Source: Bimuria novae-zelandiae CBS 107.79 (taxonomy: Eukaryota; Ascomycota; Dothideomycetes; Pleosporales; Didymosphaeriaceae). From it: a DNA stretch of 64,000 nucleotides. Below are positions 56,600-64,000 of the stretch, piece by piece. The stretch's first letter is position 1, and the number at the start of each line of letters is the position of its first letter. Position numbers and translations under genes: made by a program. The notes below the pieces were generated by a model. The model had not been told where the DNA came from. It worked only from the letters and a program-made list of their open reading frames with translations, and made no database searches. The stretch is taken from positions 825,087 to 889,086 of the forward strand of contig ML976658.1 of assembly GCA_010015655.1 (NCBI GenBank). The letters run 5' to 3'.

Positions 56600-57150
56600 C
56601 TTCTCCTTAATTCCCCTTGCCTCACTAACTATGCCAAGAAACCTCTGTTTATCCCTTACGACCCGTCGTGCCCGTGCGTAAAAAGTAGAAGCTTAGGGCC
56701 TAGAAATAGCGTCTAGTTATAAGCATTATTAGAAGAAAAAGTTACGGTGTTTTATTAACGCTGCCTCTAGGCAGTGTGCGGGCTGTCTCGCAGCCTATGC
56801 TAAATATAGTCTATAGATTCCTAAGAAGGATTAAGAGCGCGTTTAGAAGGAGAAGCGCGAAAAGCGCCTTAAGCTTCTTTATATAAAGGAGCTAGCTGCT
56901 CGCTTAGAGCGTAAATTAGCGGAGGTAGAGGAGAAAGAGCGCAAGTATACTTAATATAACCTACGCATAGCTAATACGATTAAGGTGTTAGAGTAGTTAG
57001 AAAAGGATCTAAAGGGTATAGCTAGTATTTGCGAACTGTCGCCACACGTACCTTTAGGGGCTAACTTAGGCTAGTTATAGGCTAACTTATTTATTTCTTT
57101 TAACTCTTCTGCGTCCTTTAACCTTTCTAAGTTCCTTACTAATCTAGTCG
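56600..57150 (+). pseudogene. degraded antisense accessory ORF of the gypsy element
   Basis: On the plus strand, opposite gag-pol and next to the 3' LTR, the text CFINAASRQCAGCLAAYAKY, EKREKRLKLL and a Glu/Lys/Arg coiled coil can be read with several TAG/TAA interruptions. It aligns with the intact ORF at 37778-38332 (CF-x3-AS, GC-x-A, then a basic coiled coil) and occupies the same position in the element. Confidence 0.6.
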
Positions 57151-60100
57151 CAGCGCCTTTAGATGTTCCTCGTGGAACTTCTCTAGCGCTGTCCTATAGT
57201 TCGTGAGGTTTTGTACTAGTTCTTATGTGTTGTGGTCCTCTGGCCATCCTTCCCATTTCACTAGATACTTGTACTAACGCCTAATTTCTTATAGGTCCCT
57301 AATAGCTTTGACCTCGTACTCCTCGTCCTCGAGTTCGAGTTATGTTTCTAGTTCGGCATTTGGTGGTGCTAGTTCTAATAATAACTTGTGGAAGACTAGG
57401 TGGATTCGTGTATTTATAGGTAACTATAGTTTAAAATTAACTAGTCCTCTAACCTCTTAAATTTTAAATAGTCCTTTTTAAAGGTTATCTAGTTTTTTAC
57501 TTAGCCTTATTATCTTAAAATTTTTTCGCGAGAGGAGGACTCTATCCCCCTCCTTAAAAGTTAGTTCTATAATCCTTTTTTTATTTACCTATCGCGCTAT
57601 TTATTTATTACGCCGCGTGATATTCTTGTGCAGTGTCCTATGCAGGTCCTACATAAGTTTGGCTTTATTAGCTACGTTCTTCGTAATGCTCTAGATGTCT
57701 AATGGATCCCGGTGAGTCGTCGGCTCACATCCATAGTTGGCATAATATAGCAAGTACCCTGTAGTCGCCAATCTTGCGCTATTATATGCTAGCTGGGCTA
57801 TTAGTAACAGCTCGACCTAGTTATCTTAAAGCTTATTTACATATATTTAGAGATATTATTCTAACGTTTAGTTTATTCGCTTAGTTTAGCTATTTGTTTT
57901 AGGATAGAAGCTTGTCGTGAGCTTATACTTAATCCCTAATTTAGCTGTAAACGTGGTCTAGTACAATAATGTAAATATCTTAGCCCTATCTATAATAAAC
58001 TCGTTAGGTCGTCTAACCTGTAATATTAGTTCTTATTCTACCACGTAGGCTAGTTCTTCTGCTAATATAGCTTCCCTAATTAGCACAAACCTTGACTCCT
58101 TAGTAAGTTAACAGATTATAACTAGGATTAAGTTATAGGGATCCTTGTTCCTTGGTGCTAGTAAGGCTAGTAGTTTCACGATAAAGTCCATAGTCACGCT
58201 AGACCACGGTCTTAGGGGTGGCTATAGTAGCTGTAAGAGGCCGTAGGGCTTATATCTCTTAGGCTTGTTCTTATAGCAGGCTAAATAGTTACCTAAAACC
58301 TTTTATACCGCCTAGCGTAGCCTAGGGATAGTATATTCGTTTATAATTTAACGCGTTATTTTAGCGATCCCTAGGTGTCCCTAATCCCTGTCCTCGTGTA
58401 GTTTTTTAATTAGTAGCAGAGCTATCTACTTGCTAATTTAGATATAGTTTTAATAGTTCTGTGCCATTAATTTTATAGCTTAGTAGAGATTATACGCTTG
58501 GCAATCCTCGTTTGTAACCCTATCGTAATCCTGTATCCTGTCTACGACTGGCCTGTAATAGGCGAGATTCGCGCGCCGTACTTCTAGTGCTAACGCAAGC
58601 TATATCTTATTATAGCGAAAGGTTCTATCCTTCGCGTAGGTTAGGATTATAATATGGTTACCACTATTATCTTCTTCTATAAGGTCTAACTATCTACTAA
58701 GTGCATCTACTGCAGCGTTTGCGTTTCCTAGTAAATGCGTAATATAGAAGTCGAATTCCGCTATCTATTTAGACTATCTAGCCTGTCGCCGATTAAGCTT
58801 CTTAGTCGTTGTGAAGCGGGTTAGATTAAGGTAATTAGAGAATACCTCTATCTAATACTTAGCTCCCTTAAGCTATGCTTTTTATTATTTAAAGTAGTTA
58901 ATAATAGCGAGTAATTCCTTATCGTAGATTTCGTAGTTAAGCTCCGCTCCTAAGAGCTTTCTTACATAATAGAAAACGGGTCTCCACTTCCGGTCATCGC
59001 ATTCTTGTAGTAGTACAGCCCCTAACGCATAGTCCGATGCGTTTGTGTAGATATGGTGTTGTCGCTCTGGGTTATACATCTATAGTAGGGGTGCCGTTAG
59101 GAATAGGCGCTTTAGTTATTTAAAAGCTTCCTTCTTTATTTCCTGCAGAGGACGCTATTTCCTTGTCTTTATAAGTTTTATTAGTAGAGTGGTAACCTTT
59201 AAGTAGTTCCTGATGAATTTGTGATAGAAGTTAGTAAAGCCTAAGAAGGATTAGATATCCTTTACTAATTCTAGTAGTAGCTATTCTTCTATTATCGCGA
59301 TCTTCTTTAGGTCTATTTTAACACCTTCTCGGGATATCACAAATCCCAAATATTCTGTCTTAGTAACATGAAACTCGTATTTCTTAGGGTGTAGGAGCAA
59401 TTCGATACTCTTGTAACTTCTATAGTACTTTCCGTACATGCTCCTTGTGTTCTTCCAGGGTCCCATGTAAATATATTAGGATGTCGTCAAGGTACGCCGT
59501 GCAAAATACGTCTAAGTATTTATATAGTACTTAATTTATTAACTCCTAAAAGGTTGCTGGTGCGTTAGTCAGCCCTATAGGCATAACTATGTACTTAAAA
59601 AGGCTGTATCGCGTGCGGAAAGCCGTTTTCCACTTATGCCCTTTTATAATTCGAATTCTATAGAATCTATCCTAGATATCGAATTTCGTGAAGTATTTAG
59701 CTCCTCGGAGTCTATCTATAAGCTCTGTTATTAGTAGTAATAGGTAGCGATTCTTAATCGTTACGGCGTTTAACTATCTATAATCTATATAGAGTTGCAG
59801 CCTGCCATCCTTCTTGCGAACAAAGAGTATAGGGAAGGCCGCAGGGCTCTAACTAGGCCGCTATTTCCTAGAGCGCAGGTTTTTCTAGATAAGCTCCTTT
59901 AACTCTTTTTCTTATTTATATATAAGGGGCCTTAGGCGCTCTAGCCGTAGCTTAGCTCCTTCTATTAATAGTATCTTATAATCCTATTCCTTATATTTAA
60001 GTAGGACAGTCTCGTCGTGTTCCTTAAACAGGTCTACGAATTCCTTATATTTTTCTAGCAGACTAAGGTTATCTAAGACTATTTTAGTCTCCTAGACCTA

Positions 60101-62646
60101 TATATAGTGCACCTGTCCTAGGTGTTACTTTAAGATCCTATCTATCTTGCATACTAATATTTCTTATATTTTAGATAGTTGACTCTCCTTCCTTGCCTAA
60201 GGTTTTCGTAGAGTTTCCCTTCCACTAGGGCTCTCCTGAGCCATCGCTAGTAGCCTTTAGGGAAGAATTATTTATTTAATCTAGTCTATCTATAGATTAT
60301 ATTGCTCTAGCCATTTGTATCCTATAATGGCTTTAATGTCTCCTATCTCTACGATGGTGAAAACATGTTAGCTCTCTAGGCCTGCTATGTTAACTTATAC
60401 CAGCGCCGTCTTAAGGCGCAGCTAACCGTTACTGTATCCTTATAATTAGGTCCTGTCCACGAGTCCTATTTGCAGCGGTATCCTTTTATTGCAATATGGC
60501 ATATTATATTTCTTAACTACTCGTGGGGCGATTAGACACGCGTCTACCCCTGGGTCGATTAGTGCTATAACACGATGTTCATGCACTATAATATCTTTAA
60601 TTAAGTGCTTCTTAACTCTGCAAGTGTCTACTTAATAAGCTATAATAATTACACTATTACTAGTGTAGCTTGTTGCCTAGTAATAATTTAGTTTTTTAAG
60701 TCTTCGGACTCGTTTTAGACCCCCCATAAGGCCTCTACCTCTTAGATCTAACCTTTAAGTCGTGCTAGCTTCGAGACTTCCTTAATTTAGTGCTACTTAT
60801 ATCGCTGTTAATATAGTGTATAGGTTTCTCTAATCCTATCGGGTTCGTATACTCCCGATATCTCATGTTGCGGGCAGTTTAGAGTAAGGCACTCGTTCTG
60901 GGCTAATGCATTATGCCCTGGGCAGCTATCTAAAGAAGCTACTTCTTCTTGCAGGCTTAGGTGTGCGAAGCACTATAGGTTGCATTACTCTTACCTAATT
61001 AACAAGTAGTCTGCGTCTCTTCCTAGCTACGTACTCCCTATTATCGTGCTAGTATCGCGGGGGTCTAAGCCCTAAGGGAACTAGCCTATTTTAAACTTTT
61101 ATTACCTGTGTACCTCGCAAGTAATATTAAAATATTAATACTAACTATTCTATTTATAGTGCTTAGCCTAATAGGCTAGAAAGTGCTTATAGTAATTATT
61201 AGGCACGCTGCACTAGCTCTGCTTTAGCCTATAGTATTCTAAACCTCTTAGAAAATAGGAGGCCCTAACTCTAGCCTTAGAGTGTTATTAGTATCCTTTG
61301 CGCGTGTATTGCCACCACTTGGCGTATTTATATCGTTCCTATATCGTAATCTAGCGTAGGTATTACTTTAGGCGCCCTTATAGTTTTTCCGCTAACTAGT
61401 AGGCGTCCCATGCGTGTGCCCCTTAGACAATTACTTTTACCTCACACTAAGACGATTAATGTAGCGCACTGCTACACATCTAGCAGGTGTTATTAGCTAG
61501 TCTTTAGAAGATCTAGTACTTAGGAAGGGTCTTTCGTTCCTCTTCCTCTTCTATTAGCTCTAGGATCTCCTGCGTAAGATCCACTTTGTTGGCTTTTACT
61601 AGCGTAAGGGTGGCTATAGCCACTCGTAAGAGATTAGTCGTATTAACCTTAGTTTCCTAACTATCGCAGTCTTTAGCGAAGTAGCCTTATTTACTATATT
61701 AGAGGCAGGCTTTATCTTTAAACCTCTGTTCTTATTCTTCCTACGAGATGCTGTTCTTGCCCTAGTAACTCTTCTTTAGTCTATATGGCTATTTTCCCTT
61801 GCCGTTTTTCTTTTTGTACCATCGGGCTTTATTAGTTATAATAATATCTCCGTCCTGGTCTCTTCCTGCAGGCCTGGATCGATTTTCTTTTCTAGTAAGT
61901 AGCCTAGTACTATACTGTTTCTCTAGCTTGCGTTCGTATAGGCAATTATCTACTTTAATTATATTATTAATAAGTTTTTTTAGGTCGTCTGCTTTTCCTT
62001 AGTAGACCAATTCGTCTTTAACCAATTCTTTTAGTCTATTATAGTAGGTAATTATAAGTGGGGCTTCCCCCTATCTATCGAGTTCTGCCACAATTTGTTT
62101 AAACTCTAGTATATAGAGTACTGCCAATTTTTCCTAACGTAGGCGCTAGAGGCGTAGTTTGGCTTAATATCCTTTATTAATAGTGCTAAATATTCCTTTT
62201 ACGGCCTTGCAAAAGGACTCCTAGTCCTTAAATATGTCTTTAGTAGCGTCTAAATTACAATCCTCTACTTTACTATTCTCGAGGAAGTCGTTAATTATTA
62301 GTCTAGCTTACGTAGCTATCTTATTTTATATGTTTATATAGGTAACTAGAATCTTGTCTTATTCCGTGTTAAACTTTCCTAGGTTATAGCGGATAAATAG
62401 TTCTATCTAGGTTAAGAACGTTCCTAGGTTGCCCTTTCTAGAGTAGGGTTCGGGCTTTAGAACCTTTAGTTAATATTTTATATTTTCCTATTAGCTTATC
62501 TTCTCGTTTATCTAGTTAATAATTTCCTGTAACTAGGCTATTTAAGCTACTTATTTAATAACTATCTCTCTTAGGGTCTTTTCCTTAGGTGCCGGAGCTG
62601 CGGTGGTCGAACTAGGTCTTACTATTATACTATAGGGTAGTTAAAG

Positions 62647-63101
62647 TGTTATAAGGCTCTCACACCTTATTCTAATCTAGATTAGGGTAATAAGGTATCG
62701 TAGTGCTTTATAGATTATTTAGTAGTATAAGTTAATGCGACACTTAGCGCGAGGCTGGATAATCTAATCTTATAATAAAATAAGATAACTATTAGTCTAT
62801 ATAGGAGAACGTACTCGCACAGAAGATATGTAAGTTAACTATAAGAAAGGAAATAATAATAGGAAAGTCGTTACACTATATACTAGCCTATCTCTTCTTC
62901 GTAGTCCCGCCAAGGCCCTGTAGTCCCAGGGACTACGGTAGACCCATAGGACTTCCTTTTATGCGGGACTTCGTTACGTGACTGCTAACCTAAGCTGCCC
63001 CGCGCCTTTTTATGTCCCGTCGTTCCTGCCGTTCGTTAATAATTACTCCCTTAGCGTAATTACCTGGCTTCTTCCTTCTTTTAGTCCTTGTAGTCGTAAC
63101 A
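62647..63101 (-). repeat. 5' LTR of the large gypsy element (455 bp)
   Basis: It starts TGTTATAAGG on the plus strand and ends GTCGTAACA. It serves as the intact comparison for the split left LTR. Confidence 0.8.
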
Positions 63102-63206
63102 GCGCACACCAGTAACCTACGCACCCCATCAAAACTAACATAGCTTTTTACACGATAGCTTAATAACGTAATAGTTAAATTTTCTATAAATAAATTTATA
63201 TAATAG

Positions 63207-64000
63207 CTATAATCTCTGTCTACACTAAGTCCTTGTGTGGTCTTGCTCATGGTAGTTACTATATATAGGTAGTGCTCGTGATCGTCCTGCACGGTCCTCC
63301 TGCTCTACCTACTAGAGCACCCTTTTAGCCTCTATAGCCAGCCTTTAACCTTCCTTAGCCTGTAGAGCGCCTCTAGAGGTAATATACTATCTACGCCTAT
63401 CCTGCCTTTATCTATAGTAATAGTTAGCTACTCGTAGCCTTTTATTCTCCTTTACTAAGATCGTTACTAAGTTTATTATAAGCTAATAGCCTTTAACAAG
63501 CTACGCGATAGCTTAGTTTATAAGGCTCTAAAACTATTACTATAGATAAGCACGTATAAGCCTAGCCTGCTACTTAACCTGAGTAGTAGTGTAAGGCGTC
63601 CCAGCTGTCCATGCTGTCTCAGCGACTGTCTGTGGTGGTGACGGTGTCCTGACTACAGTCAGGCATGAGAGGACCCGATCTGGACAGGGAGGCACCAGCC
63701 CTATCGCTCGAAAGCCAGCCTTAATGTTCTGCTCTGTGAAGACAGCCCTACGTATACGTGGGTAGATTGACAGGAACTCTTCCTTGTCTACATAATAGAC
63801 ACCTTGTCTGGCCAGCTCAGTTACCTTATGTCCGTACGCTGTCTTAACAGGTGAGAAACAGCTAACATCTAGAGGTTATAAGAGGTGGCTCGTGTGGGCA
63901 GGCATACAGAGACTGACGATCCTGTGTGTCTTGCAGTACTGATCGAACTTAGGGGTAGCGTGGCTGCTATAACCGTCTACGATAAGCAGCCGCCAGGTGC
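63207..64000 (-). pseudogene. Fot1/pogo transposase C-terminal half, cut by the window edge
   Basis: The minus strand from the edge reads LLIVDGYSSHATPKFDQYC, then CMPAHTSHLL-PLDVSCFSPVKTAYG, with TAA in place of the Gln expected between LL and PLD. These are the DDE_1 landmarks around the second catalytic Asp and the HTSHLLQPLD block of Fot1/Pot2 transposases. The text continues through RIRRAVFTEQNIKAGFRAIGL to a TAG at 63572-63570 and on to a coiled segment and a C-terminal knuckle remnant ending near 63207. The left half is less damaged and less AT-rich than elements A-D. The element's remaining part lies outside the window. Confidence 0.85.

Larger units (their letters stand above)
54660..63101 (-). 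mobile_element. RIP-degraded chromodomain gypsy (Ty3-type) retrotransposon
   Basis: The LTRs are 54660-56481 (split by a Tc1 element) and 62647-63101, both starting TGTTATRAGG and ending GTAACA. A purine-rich tract next to the left LTR on the minus strand sets gag-pol orientation as minus. Minus-strand landmarks, in order: a gag knuckle relic near 61700-61670 (GYFAKDC), a protease-like ALIDPGVDA near 60565, reverse transcriptase YLDDILIY near 59490, RT thumb text EFHVTKTEYLGFVISREGV (59281-59466), RNase H text YTNASDYALGAVLLQ (58885-59079) and a chromodomain YKYLVKWEGWPEDHNT near 57250. Stops are numerous throughout. No matching 5-bp duplication is visible at the outer ends. Confidence 0.85.

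Noticed and set aside
1..64000. Starship-type giant element or captain tyrosine recombinase
   Set aside because: No DUF3435-like recombinase text or element boundary was seen; the mobile content is pogo, Tc1 and LTR elements.

Overview
The window is nuclear DNA of a filamentous ascomycete, most likely a dothideomycete of the Pleosporales type. The evidence is: short spliceosomal introns (about 45-65 nt, GTANGT donors, CTGAC/CTAAC branch points); fungus-specific families (Zn2Cys6 plus Fungal_trans regulator, UstYa/DUF3328, DUF2985, fungal rhodopsin-like membrane protein, F-box-like families); and a two-compartment layout in which GC-balanced gene blocks alternate with AT-rich, TpA-rich transposon graveyards typical of repeat-induced point mutation (RIP). 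No virus, plasmid or bacterial feature is seen.

Layout. 0-3.4 kb: an unresolved minus-strand gene and an intact F-box gene. 3.4-10.1 kb: gene-poor, with two decayed minus-strand genes (5083-5397 and 6364-7071) and an intron-containing tRNA-Ser(CGA). 10.1-16.5 kb: gene block with a 1027-aa Zn2Cys6 regulator, a small secreted Tyr-rich peptide ORF, a four-exon UstYa-like gene and the tRNA-splicing endonuclease subunit Sen15. 16.5-19.3 kb: RIP-degraded Fot1/pogo element A with a nested solo LTR. 20.3-24.6 kb: a GPI-anchored Ser/Thr-rich protein, a DUF2985 membrane protein and a Gln/Pro-rich glycine-zipper protein. 25-29.2 kb: decayed or fragmentary F-box-like genes and a zinc-ribbon pseudogene. 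29.4-35.2 kb: an RWD-RBR E3 ligase and an eight-exon gene of unknown function. 35.8-42.0 kb: Fot1/pogo elements B and C, with a complete but internally deleted gypsy element inserted in B (5-bp target duplication CGTAT). 43.0-45.1 kb: secreted type-B carboxylesterase. 46.1-46.8 kb: a repeat carrying a solo LTR and a MITE-like element. 47.6-51.5 kb: rhodopsin-like membrane protein and a protein kinase. 51.9-64 kb: Fot1/pogo element D, a long RIP-degraded chromodomain gypsy element whose left LTR is split by a Tc1/mariner element, and a Fot1/pogo transposase running off the right edge.

Most host genes look like independent single-copy loci. Two contexts suggest cooperation. The UstYa-like oxidase lies 650 bp from a divergently transcribed, signal-peptide-bearing Tyr-rich peptide, which could be a ribosomal-peptide precursor/modifier pair. 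Both gypsy lineages carry a homologous extra ORF on the strand opposite gag-pol. The nested insertions give a relative chronology: the Fot1-like elements decayed first, then received LTR elements, and the Tc1 insertion in the gypsy LTR is later than that LTR.
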